Origin: Streptomyces umbrinus
Lineage (GTDB): Bacteria > Actinomycetota > Actinomycetes > Streptomycetales > Streptomycetaceae
DNA length: 64,000 nt
Reading direction: 5' to 3'
NCBI RefSeq assembly: GCF_030817415.1
Contig: NZ_JAUSZI010000002.1
Span: 9,238,001-9,302,000 of the forward strand
Shown here in pieces: positions 45,547 to 54,223 of the stretch. Each line of letters starts with the position of its first letter. The stretch's first letter is position 1. The notes beneath the pieces are model-generated. The model did not search any database and was not told where the DNA came from. It worked only from the letters and a program-made list of their open reading frames with translations. The translations under genes were made by a program, and so were the position numbers.

Positions 45547-46500
45547 ATGGCCATTGCCAAGGCAGAGCGGCTGATGAACCTGGCGCTGTGTCTGCTCGGG
45601 ACCCGGCGGCCGCTCAGCAAGCGCGAGCTCCGCGAGTCCATCGAGGCCTATCTGGAAGCGAGCTCGGACGACTCCTTCAACCGGATGTTCGAGCGCGACA
45701 AGGACGATCTGCGCGAACTCGGCCTGGTCATCGAGACGGTGGAGAACCTCGACGGCGAAGTCGGCTATCTGGCCCGCCGCGACAGCAACCGGCTGCCTCC
45801 CATCACCCTCGACGCCGAGGAGGCCGCGGCCCTCGGCCTCGCCGCCAAGGTCTGGCAGCAGGCCCGCCTCGCGGGCGCGGCGAGCGGCGCCCTGCAGAAG
45901 CTGCGCGCCGCAGGCCTCCCCGAGGACGTCGATCCGTATGAGGCCCATGGCGCCCTGGAACCCCGCATCCCCGTGCACGAGGCCGCCTTCGAGCCGCTGA
46001 TGCTCGCCTGCCGCGACCGGCGGCCCGTCGCCTTCGACTACCGCAAGGCCACCGCGGCCCGCCCCGAGCCCCGCCTCGTCGAGCCATGGGCCCTGGAGTG
46101 CTGGCGCGGCCACTGGTACCTGGCCGGCTGGGACCGCGACCGGGGCGCCGAGCGGGTCTTCCGGCTGTCCAGGATCACCGGCAAGGTCCGTACACGCGGC
46201 GGAAAGTACACGGCCCAGGTGCCCGACGTCGTCACCGTGCGTGAGACCGTCGCGAGCTGGGCGGGGGACATCGCCGACCGCTCCGCGCGGATCCGGCTGC
46301 GGTCGGGCTCGGGCTACCCGCTGCGCGCGAAGGCCGCCTCCGTACGGGAACTCGGTGACGGGTGGGACGAGTTGGAGATTCCGTACGGGCACGGCCTGGA
46401 CGCCTGGCTCGTCGAGTTCGGGCCGGACGTGGTCGTCCTGGAACCGGCCGAGCTGCGGGCCGACGTCGTCGACCGGCTGCGCGCCGTGGCCAAGGGCTGA
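45547..46500 (+). CDS. pafB: WYL-domain transcriptional regulator PafB
   Basis: A 317-residue protein: N-terminal winged helix (about 5-75, with R-P-L-S-K-R-E-L-R-E-S-I), WYL domain (about 140-230; the R-P-V-A-F-D-Y-R and R-G-H-W-Y-L-A-G-W stretches) and WCX C-terminus. In mycobacteria PafB and PafC together activate DNA-damage genes independently of LexA/RecA. Despite the name it is not part of the Pup ligase. GGAAGGGCATCG precedes the ATG. pafC follows 16 bp downstream. Confidence 0.92.
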   Translation: MAIAKAERLMNLALCLLGTRRPLSKRELRESIEAYLEASSDDSFNRMFERDKDDLRELGLVIETVENLDGEVGYLARRDSNRLPPITLDAEEAAALGLAAKVWQQARLAGAASGALQKLRAAGLPEDVDPYEAHGALEPRIPVHEAAFEPLMLACRDRRPVAFDYRKATAARPEPRLVEPWALECWRGHWYLAGWDRDRGAERVFRLSRITGKVRTRGGKYTAQVPDVVTVRETVASWAGDIADRSARIRLRSGSGYPLRAKAASVRELGDGWDELEIPYGHGLDAWLVEFGPDVVVLEPAELRADVVDRLRAVAKG

Positions 46501-46516
46501 GGGGGAACGTAAGAAA

Positions 46517-47650
46517 GTGGCAGGAAAACCGGCCAAGCCCACGAACGCGCTCGACCAGACCCGGCGGATGCTCTCCCTGGTGACGTATCTGCGGGAACGG
46601 CCTGGCGCCCGGGTCGAGGATGTCGCGCGGGCCTTCGGGATCACCGAGGACGAGCTGATCTCCGACCTCGACGTGCTGCCGCTGTGCGGGACCAGCTTCC
46701 GCGGGGGCGATCTGCTCGACATCGACACCGACGGCGACCGGATCTGGTGGCACAACCCGGACGATGTCGCCGAGCCGCTGCGGATCGCCGCCGACGAGGC
46801 CACCGCGCTGCTGGTGGCCGCCCGGGCCGTGTCGACCCTGCCCGGACTGCGTGAGGGCGACCGGCAGGCTCTGCTGCGGGCCACCGCGAAGGTGGAGGCC
46901 GCCTCGGGCGAGGCCGCGGGGGCCAGTGCCCGGCTGTCGGTCACCTTCGAGTCCGAGGGCGGGGTCTTTGCCGACGTCGACCGGGCGATCTCCGAGCGGC
47001 GCAGGCTGTGGATCCGCTACTACTCGCCCTCGCGCGACGAGCTGACCGAGCGGGAGATCGACCCGATCCGCCTGGTCAGCGTCGGACACACGTACGTGGA
47101 GGCGTGGTGCCGCCGGTCCGAGGCGCGGCGCACCTTCCGGCTCGACCGGGTGGCCGAGATCAAGATCCTCGACGAGGCGTCCGCACCGCCCGAGGTCGAG
47201 CTGCGTGACCTCTCCGAGGGGCTGGTGCAGCCGGCCGCCGAGGATCCCGAGGTGGTCGTGGAGGTCGGCCCCGGCGGGCGCTGGGTGGCCGAGTACTACC
47301 CGCACGACAGCGCCGAGGAGCTCCCCGACGGCGGCCTGCGGATCACCCTGCGCGCCCCAGACCCGGCGTCGCTGCGCCGGCTCGCGCTGCGGCTCGGCCG
47401 GGAGGGCCGGATCGTGTCGCCGGCGGAGGTCGCGGACAGCGCCCGGCAGGCGGCCCGTGAGGCTCTCGCGGCGTACGACGGACCGCAGGGCGCAGGCGAC
47501 TCCGGGGACCGGCCGCAGGACGTGCCCGATGCGCCTCGCGACGGTGCCCCAGGTGCTCCGCTCGACGGCGGCGGGGGAGCGCGGCGCCCGGACGACGGGC
47601 CGCACGGAGTTCATGACGGGCTGTACGGCAGGCAGGAGCAAGGGCTTTGA
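46517..47650 (+). CDS. pafC: WYL-domain transcriptional regulator PafC
   Basis: A 377-residue paralogue of PafB. The GTG at 46517 (V-A-G-K-P-A-K-P-T-N-A-L-D-Q-T) is used; the longer frame overlaps pafB and is rejected. N-terminal helix-turn-helix (about 15-75), WYL domain (about 150-225; R-R-L-W-I-R-Y-Y-S-P and T-Y-V-E-A-W-C-R) and WCX domain. The last 60 residues are Gly/Asp/Pro rich and probably disordered, longer than in mycobacteria. It pairs with PafB as one functional unit. Confidence 0.92.
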   Translation: MAGKPAKPTNALDQTRRMLSLVTYLRERPGARVEDVARAFGITEDELISDLDVLPLCGTSFRGGDLLDIDTDGDRIWWHNPDDVAEPLRIAADEATALLVAARAVSTLPGLREGDRQALLRATAKVEAASGEAAGASARLSVTFESEGGVFADVDRAISERRRLWIRYYSPSRDELTEREIDPIRLVSVGHTYVEAWCRRSEARRTFRLDRVAEIKILDEASAPPEVELRDLSEGLVQPAAEDPEVVVEVGPGGRWVAEYYPHDSAEELPDGGLRITLRAPDPASLRRLALRLGREGRIVSPAEVADSARQAAREALAAYDGPQGAGDSGDRPQDVPDAPRDGAPGAPLDGGGGARRPDDGPHGVHDGLYGRQEQGL

Positions 47651-47661
47651 GCGGGTCGGCG

Positions 47662-47949
47662 ATGTCGGGTATCAGTGAAATGTCCGTTGCGTCCGCGTTC
47701 TCGGGGATGACACGGGTGGACCCCGTGGTGTTCAAGGCCGCGTGCCCCGACTGCCGGGGCGGCTTCGAACTCTCAGCGAACGCCCTGCGCCTGGTCGTCG
47801 GCGCCACACATCGGACCACTTTCTACTCCTTCACCTGCCCGGAGTGCGGCGCCGCGGTTCGTAAGCCGGCCGGGGAGCGCATCGTCGAACTCCTCACCGG
47901 CGGAGGGGTCCGGGCCCTGCGGCTCCACGCGACGGCTCACGGGGCTTAG
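47662..47949 (+). CDS. small zinc-ribbon protein of unknown function
   Basis: A 95-residue protein. The ATG at 47662 is favoured; a TTG at 47647 that overlaps the pafC stop is an alternative. Two C-x2-C pairs (A-C-P-D-C and T-C-P-E-C, 38 residues apart) form an evident zinc ribbon, with the sequence F-Y-S-F-T-C-P-E-C-G resembling transcription-associated ribbons. Close spacing to pafC (11 bp) suggests cotranscription. I recognise no named family. Confidence 0.7.
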   Translation: MSGISEMSVASAFSGMTRVDPVVFKAACPDCRGGFELSANALRLVVGATHRTTFYSFTCPECGAAVRKPAGERIVELLTGGGVRALRLHATAHGA

Positions 47950-47958
47950 GGTCGAGCC

Positions 47959-48153
47959 ATGTTCTGGCCGATGTTCGCGATCGCTGTGGGTTTCCTGGGA
48001 ATCTCCGTCCTCGGCGTGCTCGCCGTCCGTGTCTTTCTGGAGGCGGAGCGTCTGGGCAGGCAGGTCACCGAGTCCGCACGCAGGATCAATCGCGCCGCCG
48101 AGGATCTGGAGCACGCGTCCGCCGGTGCGGCCCGCGCCGCGGACGCCCTCTGA
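47959..48153 (+). CDS. small single-pass membrane protein
   Basis: A 64-residue protein starting with a strong hydrophobic helix (M-F-W-P-M-F-A-I-A-V-G-F-L-G-I-S-V-L-G-V-L-A, residues 1-25) and ending in an amphipathic, heptad-like region (E-A-E-R-L-G-R-Q-V-T-E-S-A-R-R-I-N-R-A-A). It starts 9 bp after the zinc-ribbon gene. Similar short proteins are found upstream of tatA in streptomycetes; function unknown. Confidence 0.65.
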   Translation: MFWPMFAIAVGFLGISVLGVLAVRVFLEAERLGRQVTESARRINRAAEDLEHASAGAARAADAL

Positions 48154-48390
48154 GCCCTGCTGTCCGTGCGCTTTGAGTCACTCCGACCTGTCAGCTTCGC
48201 AGGATCGGCGGGTACGCTGCTGGTCGCGGCCCGGAGAGCGAGGCGCGGACCGCGAACTGGGAGTACGCACAGGGATTGCCCCGCGTTTACCCCTGAGCGT
48301 TACGATCGCTGCCAGCACGACTGTCGGACAGACGTCCGACCGGTCGGGCAGCAACCCAACCACGCCGCCTCGGTGAGAAGGTAAAAGCTT

Positions 48391-48678
48391 ATGTTCGGAA
48401 GGCTCGGCGCTCCCGAGATCATTCTCATCCTCGTCGTCATCATCCTGCTGTTCGGCGCGAAGAAGCTTCCGGACATGGCCCGCTCGCTGGGCAAGTCCGC
48501 CCGCATTCTCAAGAGCGAGGCCAAGGCGATGAAGACCGAGGGCAAGGACGACAGTGCCACCCCGGCAGCCCCGCCGCAGGACGACCAGTCCCAGGTCCAG
48601 CGCACCATCCAGGCCGCACCCGGTGACGTGACCAGCTCGCGCCCGGTCACCGAGCCGACGGACACGACCAAGCGCTGA
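48391..48678 (+). CDS. tatA: twin-arginine translocase subunit TatA
   Basis: A 95-residue protein with one membrane helix ([13 protein letters not shown], residues 9-22), the F-G-x-x-x-L-P hinge (F-G-A-K-K-L-P-D) and an amphipathic helix, followed by a disordered Gln/Pro/Thr tail. It forms the Tat pore with TatC and TatB; tatB is not next to it. AGAAGGTAAAAGCTT precedes the ATG. tatC follows after 47 bp. Confidence 0.95.
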   Translation: MFGRLGAPEIILILVVIILLFGAKKLPDMARSLGKSARILKSEAKAMKTEGKDDSATPAAPPQDDQSQVQRTIQAAPGDVTSSRPVTEPTDTTKR

Positions 48679-48725
48679 CGCAGGGCCGGTGACCGCCGGC
48701 CCCCTGCACGAGATGGGAACGTGGG

Positions 48726-49682
48726 TTGCTCAAGTCTGCCCGCAAGAACGAAGAGAAGGATCCGGAGGGGCGGATGCCCCTCGCGGAGCACCTTCGTGAG
48801 CTCCGCAACCGGCTCGCGAAGGCGATGCTGGCCATCGTCCTCGTCACGGTCGTCGCCGCCTTCTTCTACAACGACATCATCAACTTCTTCACCGAGCCGA
48901 TCCTCGACTCGGTGGGCTGTGCGAAGTCGTTCGAGCAGTTGGCGAGTGAGCCCAAGGACACCACCTGCGCGCAGATCACGATCAATGGTCTGCTCACGCC
49001 GTTCACCCTGGCGTTGAAGGTGTCCCTGATGGCGGGCGTCGTCTTCGCCTCGCCGATCTGGCTCTACCAGCTCTGGGCCTTCGTTGCGCCCGGCCTGCAC
49101 AAGAGCGAGAAGAAGTACGCCTACGCGTTCGTCGCGACGGGCGTCCCGCTCTTCCTCGGCGGCGGATTCTTCGCGTACAAGGTGCTGCCCACCACGGCGA
49201 AGGTCCTGATCGAGTTCACACCGTTCGGCGTGGACAACCTGCTGCCCCTGGACGACCTGCTCGACCTCGTCACGCGCATGGTGATCGTCTTCGGCCTCTC
49301 GTTCGAGCTGCCGCTGCTTCTGGTGATGCTCAACATGACCGGGATCATCTCCGGCAAGCGCATGGCCGGCTGGTGGCGCGGCATGATCATGGGCATCACC
49401 GTGTTCGCCGCGGTCGCCACGCCCAGCACCGACCCGCTGACGATGATGGCGCTCGCCGGGCCGATCTGGATCCTCTACTTCGCGGCCACCGGCTTCTCGC
49501 TGCTGAACGACCGCCGCAGGGCCCGTCGCGAGGCCGAGGGCCCGGACGACGACGAGGCCTCCGAGCTCGACCTCACGCCCGAGGACATCGGCGAGATCGA
49601 GTCCGTGTCGGCGAACCGCGCGCTCCCGGCACAGGCGGACTCCGAGCACGACCGGATCAACGGCTACGACGACGTGACCTGA
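48726..49682 (+). CDS. tatC: twin-arginine translocase subunit TatC
   Basis: A 318-residue receptor for twin-arginine signals. It begins with a TTG codon at 48726 (L-L-K-S-A-R-K-N-E-E-K-D) and carries six hydrophobic helices. The conserved M-P-L-A-E-H-L-R-E-L-R-N-R cytoplasmic N-terminus, which binds signal peptides, is at residues 18-30. A charged tail of about 65 residues (E-D-I-G-E-I-E-S-V) follows the last helix. The pafBC-tatA-tatC-helY order matches M. tuberculosis. Confidence 0.94.
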   Translation: MLKSARKNEEKDPEGRMPLAEHLRELRNRLAKAMLAIVLVTVVAAFFYNDIINFFTEPILDSVGCAKSFEQLASEPKDTTCAQITINGLLTPFTLALKVSLMAGVVFASPIWLYQLWAFVAPGLHKSEKKYAYAFVATGVPLFLGGGFFAYKVLPTTAKVLIEFTPFGVDNLLPLDDLLDLVTRMVIVFGLSFELPLLLVMLNMTGIISGKRMAGWWRGMIMGITVFAAVATPSTDPLTMMALAGPIWILYFAATGFSLLNDRRRARREAEGPDDDEASELDLTPEDIGEIESVSANRALPAQADSEHDRINGYDDVT

Positions 49683-49713
49683 CGTCGCCGGACGACCTTG
49701 CCGGACGACGTTG

Positions 49714-49719
49714 TAGGGT
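49714..49719 (+). promoter_or_regulatory. -10 TAGGGT of the lipid-kinase gene, possibly leaderless
   Basis: TAGGGT lies eight bases upstream of the GTG at 49728. No convincing ribosome-binding site is present. Confidence 0.45.
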
Positions 49720-49727
49720 CCGTGGCC

Positions 49728-50618
49728 GTGACCAGCGAGATCACCCTCTTCGTCAACCCCACCGCGGGACGCGGCCGGGGCGCCCACGCGGCGCAGCCGG
49801 CCGCTTCCGCGTTGCGGGCGGCCGGCTTCTCCGTACGCACGGTGCTCGGGCAGAACGCCGAGGACGCCCTCACGCGCGCGCGTGCCGCCGTCGAGGCCGG
49901 CACGGGCGCCCTGGTGGCCGTCGGCGGCGACGGCATGGCCAACCTCGCGCTCCAGGCCGTCGCCGGGACCCGTACACCGCTGGGCCTGGTCGCAGTCGGC
50001 ACCGGGAACGACTTCGCGCGGGCCCTCGGACTGCCGGTGCGCGACCCGGCCGCCGCGGGACGGGTGGTCGCCGAGGCCCTCAAGGGGGCACGGCTGCGCG
50101 ACATCGACCTGGGGCGCGTCGGCGGCACCTGGTTCGGCACCGTCCTCGCCTCCGGCTTCGACTCGAGGGTCAACGACCGCGGCAACCGCATGAGATGGCC
50201 CACCGGCCGCTTCAAGTACGACCTCGCGATGCTCGCCGAACTCGCCGCCTTCAAGCCCTTCCCGTTCCGGATCACGCTGGACGACGGAGAGGTCCGCGAT
50301 ATCGAGGCGACGCTGGTGGCCGTCGGCAACGGTTCCTCGTACGGGGGCGGGATGAAGATCTGCGCGGGCGCCGATCTCACGGACGGGCTCTTCGACATCA
50401 CCGTGGTCGGGGACTGCAGCCGAAGGTCGTTGCTCCGGGTCTTTCCGCAGGTCTACAAGGGGACGCATCTCGGCCACCCCAAGATCACCGTGCACCGCGC
50501 CGCGAAGATCGAACTGGCTGCCGAAGGGATCACCGGATACGCCGACGGGGAGCCGCTCGGGCCGCTGCCGCTGACCGCGGAGTGCGTACGTGGCGCGGTG
50601 CGGGTCGCGGGCCCCTGA
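49728..50618 (+). CDS. diacylglycerol/sphingosine kinase-like (YegS-type) protein
   Basis: A 296-residue lipid-kinase-like protein. N-terminal nucleotide-binding motif F-V-N-P-T-A-G-R-G-R-G (residues 8-18), the catalytic V-A-V-G-G-D-G-M-A-N (usually G-G-D-G-T-x-N) near 63-72 and V-A-V-G-T-G-N-D-F-A-R further on. It should phosphorylate diacylglycerol or a related lipid. Start GTG at 49728; another GTG two codons earlier cannot be excluded. It sits between tatC (45 bp) and helY (116 bp) in the same direction. Confidence 0.85.
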   Translation: MTSEITLFVNPTAGRGRGAHAAQPAASALRAAGFSVRTVLGQNAEDALTRARAAVEAGTGALVAVGGDGMANLALQAVAGTRTPLGLVAVGTGNDFARALGLPVRDPAAAGRVVAEALKGARLRDIDLGRVGGTWFGTVLASGFDSRVNDRGNRMRWPTGRFKYDLAMLAELAAFKPFPFRITLDDGEVRDIEATLVAVGNGSSYGGGMKICAGADLTDGLFDITVVGDCSRRSLLRVFPQVYKGTHLGHPKITVHRAAKIELAAEGITGYADGEPLGPLPLTAECVRGAVRVAGP

Positions 50619-50701
50619 GCAGCGGAACGCGGTCCCGGGGGGACTTCCTGAGCTGGTCGGACGCCGGATCCACAGGCTCCGATCGGATAATGATCGTCCT
50701 G

Positions 50702-50724
50702 TTGTCAGTGGTGGCCGGTAGTCT
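50702..50724 (+). promoter_or_regulatory. PafBC-dependent (RecA-NDp) promoter of helY
   Basis: TTGTCAGTG (50702-50710), eight bases, TAGTCT (50719-50724): all fixed positions of the RecA-NDp pattern TTGTCRGTG-N8-TAGNNT are met. The helY ATG is only ten bases further, giving a very short leader. Confidence 0.75.
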
Positions 50725-50734
50725 CGAATGCACG

Positions 50735-53551
50735 ATGACAGAGGATCTCTCACCGGCCGAGCGGTACGCGGCAGCCCGTAAGCGTGCTGTCGAGCAGGCC
50801 ACCGCGCTCGCGGACTTCCGCGAGATGTACGACTTCGGCCTCGACCCCTTCCAGATCGAGGCCTGTCGGGCCCTCGAAGCGGGCAAGGGTGTTCTCGTGG
50901 CCGCGCCCACCGGCTCGGGCAAGACGATCGTCGGCGAGTTCGCCGTCCATCTCGCCCTCCAGCAGGGCAAGAAATGCTTCTACACCACGCCCATCAAGGC
51001 ACTGTCGAACCAGAAGTACGCCGACCTGTGCCGTCGTTACGGCGCGGACAAGGTCGGCCTGCTCACCGGCGACAACAGCGTCAACTCCGAGGCACCGGTG
51101 GTCGTGATGACCACCGAGGTCCTCCGGAACATGCTGTACGCGGGCTCGCAGACCCTCCTCGGCCTCGGCTACGTCGTCATGGACGAGGTGCACTACCTCT
51201 CGGACCGCTTCCGCGGCGCCGTCTGGGAGGAAGTGATCATCCACCTCCCCGAGTCGGTGACCCTGGTGTCACTGTCGGCGACGGTGTCGAACGCGGAGGA
51301 GTTCGGCGACTGGCTCGACACCGTGCGCGGCGACACCGAGGTGATCGTCTCCGAGCACCGGCCCGTGCCGCTCTTCCAGCACGTACTCGCCGGGCGCCGG
51401 ATGTACGACCTCTTCGAGGAGGGCGAGGGCCACAAGAAGGCCGTCAACCCCGACCTCACACGCCTGGCGCGCATGGAGGCCAGCCGTCCGTCGTACCAGG
51501 ACCGCAAGCGGGGCCGCGCCATGCGCGACGCCGACCGCGAGCGCGAGCGGCGACAGCGGTCCCGGGTGTGGACGCCGGGGCGGCCCGAGGTCATCGAGCG
51601 GCTCGACTCCGAAGGGCTGCTGCCCGCCATCACGTTCATCTTCAGCCGCGCCGCCTGCGAGGCCGCCGTCCAGCAGTGCATGTACGCGGGGCTGCGGCTG
51701 AACGACGAGGAGGCCCGGGAGAAGGTCCGCGCCCTCGTCGAGGAGCGCACGGCCTCCATCCCCACCGAGGACCTCCACGTCCTCGGCTACTACGAGTGGC
51801 TGGAAGGCCTGGAGCGCGGCATCGCGGCCCACCACGCGGGCATGCTGCCGACGTTCAAGGAGGTCGTCGAGGAACTGTTCGTACGCGGCCTGGTGAAGGC
51901 CGTGTTCGCCACCGAGACCCTCGCGCTCGGCATCAACATGCCCGCCCGCTCGGTGGTGTTGGAGAAGCTCGTCAAGTGGAACGGCGAGCAGCACGCCGAC
52001 ATCACCCCCGGCGAGTACACCCAGCTCACCGGCCGGGCCGGCCGCCGCGGCATCGACGTCGAGGGCCACGCCGTCGTGCTCTGGCAGCGCGGCATCAACC
52101 CCGACCACCTCGCGGGACTCGCCGGCACGCGCACGTACCCGCTGCGCTCCAGCTTCAAGCCGTCGTACAACATGGCGGTGAACCTCGTCGAGCAGTTCGG
52201 GCGGCACCGCTCGCGCGAACTCCTTGAGACGTCCTTCGCGCAGTTCCAGGCCGACAAGTCGGTCGTCGGGATCTCCCGCCAGGTGCAGCGCAACGAGGAG
52301 GGTCTCGAGGGCTACAAGGAGTCCATGACCTGCCACCTCGGGGACTTCGAGGAGTACGCGCGGCTGCGCCGTGACCTCAAGGACCGCGAGACCGAGCTGG
52401 CCAAGCAGGGCGCCTCGCAGCGGCGCGCGGAGGCGGCCGTCTCCCTGGAGAAGCTCAAGCCGGGTGACGTCATCCATGTCCCGACCGGCAAGTTCGCGGG
52501 ACTCGCGCTCGTCCTCGACCCGGGGCTGCCCGCCGGGCGGTCCAACGGCCACCGGGGCTTCGAGCACCACGACGGGCCGCGGCCGCTCGTCCTCACCGCC
52601 GAGCGCCAGGTCAAGCGGCTCAACACGACCGACTTCCCGGTGCCCGTCGAGGCGCTGGAGCGGATGCGCATCCCGAAGTCGTTCAACGCGCGCTCTCCGC
52701 AGTCGCGCCGCGACCTCGCCTCGGCGCTGCGCACCAAGGCCGGACACATCGTGCCCGAGCGGCACCGCAAGCGCCGCGCCGAGGCCGCCGACGATCGCGA
52801 GATCGCCCAGCTGCGCACGGCGATCCGGGCCCATCCCTGCCACGGATGCACCGACCGCGAGGACCACGCCCGCTGGGCCGAGCGTTACCACCGACTGCGG
52901 CGCGACACCGCCCAGTTGGAGAACCGCATCGAGGGCCGGACGAACACCATCGCCCGCACCTTCGACCGCATCGTCGCGCTCCTGACCGAGCTGGACTATC
53001 TGCGCGGGGACGAGGTCACCGAACACGGCAAGCGGCTCGCCCGGTTGTACGGCGAGATGGACCTGCTCTCCAGCGAATGCCTGCGCGAAGGGGTCTGGGA
53101 GGGCCTCGGCCCGGCCGAGCTGGCCGCGTGCGTCTCGGCGTTGGTGTACGAGTCCAGGGTCGGCGACGACGCGATGGCGCCGAAGCTGCCGTCGGGCAAG
53201 GCGAAGGCCGCGCTCGGCGAGATGGTCCGCATCTGGGGCCGGCTCGACGCCCTGGAGGAGGACTTCCGCATCACACAGACCGAGGGCGTCGGCCAGCGCG
53301 AGCCCGACCTCGGCTTCGCCTGGGCCGCCTACGAGTGGGCCTCCGGCAAGGGCCTCGACGAGGTGCTGCGCGAGGCGGAGATGCCCGCCGGTGACTTCGT
53401 CCGCTGGTGCAAGCAGGTCATCGACGTGCTGGGACAGATCTCGGCCGCGGCGCCGGTCTCGTCCGGCGCGAGTTCGACGGTGGCGAAGAACGCGCGCAAG
53501 GCGGTTGATCAGTTGCTGCGGGGAGTGGTGGCTTACTCGTCGGTGGGGTGA
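50735..53551 (+). CDS. helY: Ski2-like DEAD/DEAH-box helicase HelY
   Basis: A 938-residue superfamily 2 helicase. ATG at 50735 (M-T-E-D-L-S-P-A-E-R); the open frame continues upstream to 49373 only by chance through other genes. Walker A A-P-T-G-S-G-K-T (57-64), DEVH box (150-153), motif III S-A-T and motif VI Q-L-T-G-R-A-G-R-R-G are all present. A Mtr4/Ski2-like C-terminal region with an arch-type insertion (about 500-700) and a helical bundle complete it. Orthologue of M. tuberculosis helY, also next to tatC. The DNA-damage promoter motif argues for a role in genome or transcript maintenance after damage. Confidence 0.92.
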   Translation: MTEDLSPAERYAAARKRAVEQATALADFREMYDFGLDPFQIEACRALEAGKGVLVAAPTGSGKTIVGEFAVHLALQQGKKCFYTTPIKALSNQKYADLCRRYGADKVGLLTGDNSVNSEAPVVVMTTEVLRNMLYAGSQTLLGLGYVVMDEVHYLSDRFRGAVWEEVIIHLPESVTLVSLSATVSNAEEFGDWLDTVRGDTEVIVSEHRPVPLFQHVLAGRRMYDLFEEGEGHKKAVNPDLTRLARMEASRPSYQDRKRGRAMRDADRERERRQRSRVWTPGRPEVIERLDSEGLLPAITFIFSRAACEAAVQQCMYAGLRLNDEEAREKVRALVEERTASIPTEDLHVLGYYEWLEGLERGIAAHHAGMLPTFKEVVEELFVRGLVKAVFATETLALGINMPARSVVLEKLVKWNGEQHADITPGEYTQLTGRAGRRGIDVEGHAVVLWQRGINPDHLAGLAGTRTYPLRSSFKPSYNMAVNLVEQFGRHRSRELLETSFAQFQADKSVVGISRQVQRNEEGLEGYKESMTCHLGDFEEYARLRRDLKDRETELAKQGASQRRAEAAVSLEKLKPGDVIHVPTGKFAGLALVLDPGLPAGRSNGHRGFEHHDGPRPLVLTAERQVKRLNTTDFPVPVEALERMRIPKSFNARSPQSRRDLASALRTKAGHIVPERHRKRRAEAADDREIAQLRTAIRAHPCHGCTDREDHARWAERYHRLRRDTAQLENRIEGRTNTIARTFDRIVALLTELDYLRGDEVTEHGKRLARLYGEMDLLSSECLREGVWEGLGPAELAACVSALVYESRVGDDAMAPKLPSGKAKAALGEMVRIWGRLDALEEDFRITQTEGVGQREPDLGFAWAAYEWASGKGLDEVLREAEMPAGDFVRWCKQVIDVLGQISAAAPVSSGASSTVAKNARKAVDQLLRGVVAYSSVG

Positions 53552-54223
53552 GTTGACGGGGCGGGTCTGGATGCGGCTTCGGCCGGGGAGGCGCTGGTGG
53601 GTGTCGGCTGCTTCCCCCTCCGGGGTTTGGCCGGGGGCCGACGGCGCTGGCCTCGGCGGGGCCTGCCGGTGCCTGCGTGGGGCCTGATGATGCCTCGGCG
53701 GGGCTTTCGGGGACGGTAGGTCCGGCGGGGCGGAGGCGGACGGGATCGCCTCGGCAGGCGGCTCTGTAGGTGTCCCGGCCTGGCCCAGCCGTTTGTGCTG
53801 GGCGGGGGAGTGCCCGTGGGCGGCGGGCCGGTGGCCTTGGGCGGTGCCAGGGTCCGACAGGCCACACAGCGGCTCCGGGGCGTGCCGGAGCGGGCGCGCA
53901 TCGGGACTTGCGGGGGTGGTGCGGCTTGGGGTCTGTGGGAGTGGCGTGGTGCCGGGGTCGGGGGTGGTGCGGCTTGGGGTCTGTGGGAGTGGCGTGGTGC
54001 CGGGGTCGGGGGTGGCCCGGCTTGGGGTCCGCGGGAGTGGCGCGGTGCCGGGATTTGCGGGAGTGGCCCGGCTCGGGACTCGCCGGAGTGGCGCGGCGGC
54101 GGGATCTGTCAGGGCGGCCCGGCACAGGGCCTCCCGTGCTTCTCCCGCGGGGCTCCAGTGGATCTCCCGGGGCGCTACCCGGTGTCGGGGCAGGCTTGGC
54201 TCAGGAACGGCTGAGGAGTTGCC
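53552..54223. other. GC-rich repetitive region between helY and the SARP gene
   Basis: About 670 bp without a convincing gene: several open frames exist on both strands but none has a ribosome-binding site, and their composition (Pro/Thr or Gly/Trp/Arg repeats) follows the DNA repeat. The region contains the 48-bp tandem array at 53912-54136. Confidence 0.55.
53912..54136 (+). repeat. 48-bp tandem repeat, two perfect and several degenerate units
   Basis: Unit 1 (53912-53959) and unit 2 (53960-54007) are identical; unit 3 (54008-54055) differs at several positions and units 4-5 (from 54056) are degenerate. The plus strand is purine-rich (many GGGG and GGAG steps), so the array is a candidate for unusual structures. 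Since 48 is a multiple of three all frames stay open across it. Confidence 0.85.

Noticed and set aside
49373..53551. 1392-residue version of HelY
   Set aside because: The upstream part overlaps tatC and the lipid kinase in another frame; the promoter motif and family N-terminus place the start at 50735.
53795..54214. Plus-strand frame encoding a 16-residue Gly/Trp/Arg repeat in the tandem array
   Set aside because: No ribosome-binding site, composition dictated by the 48-bp DNA repeat, all frames are open, and nothing similar is known to me.
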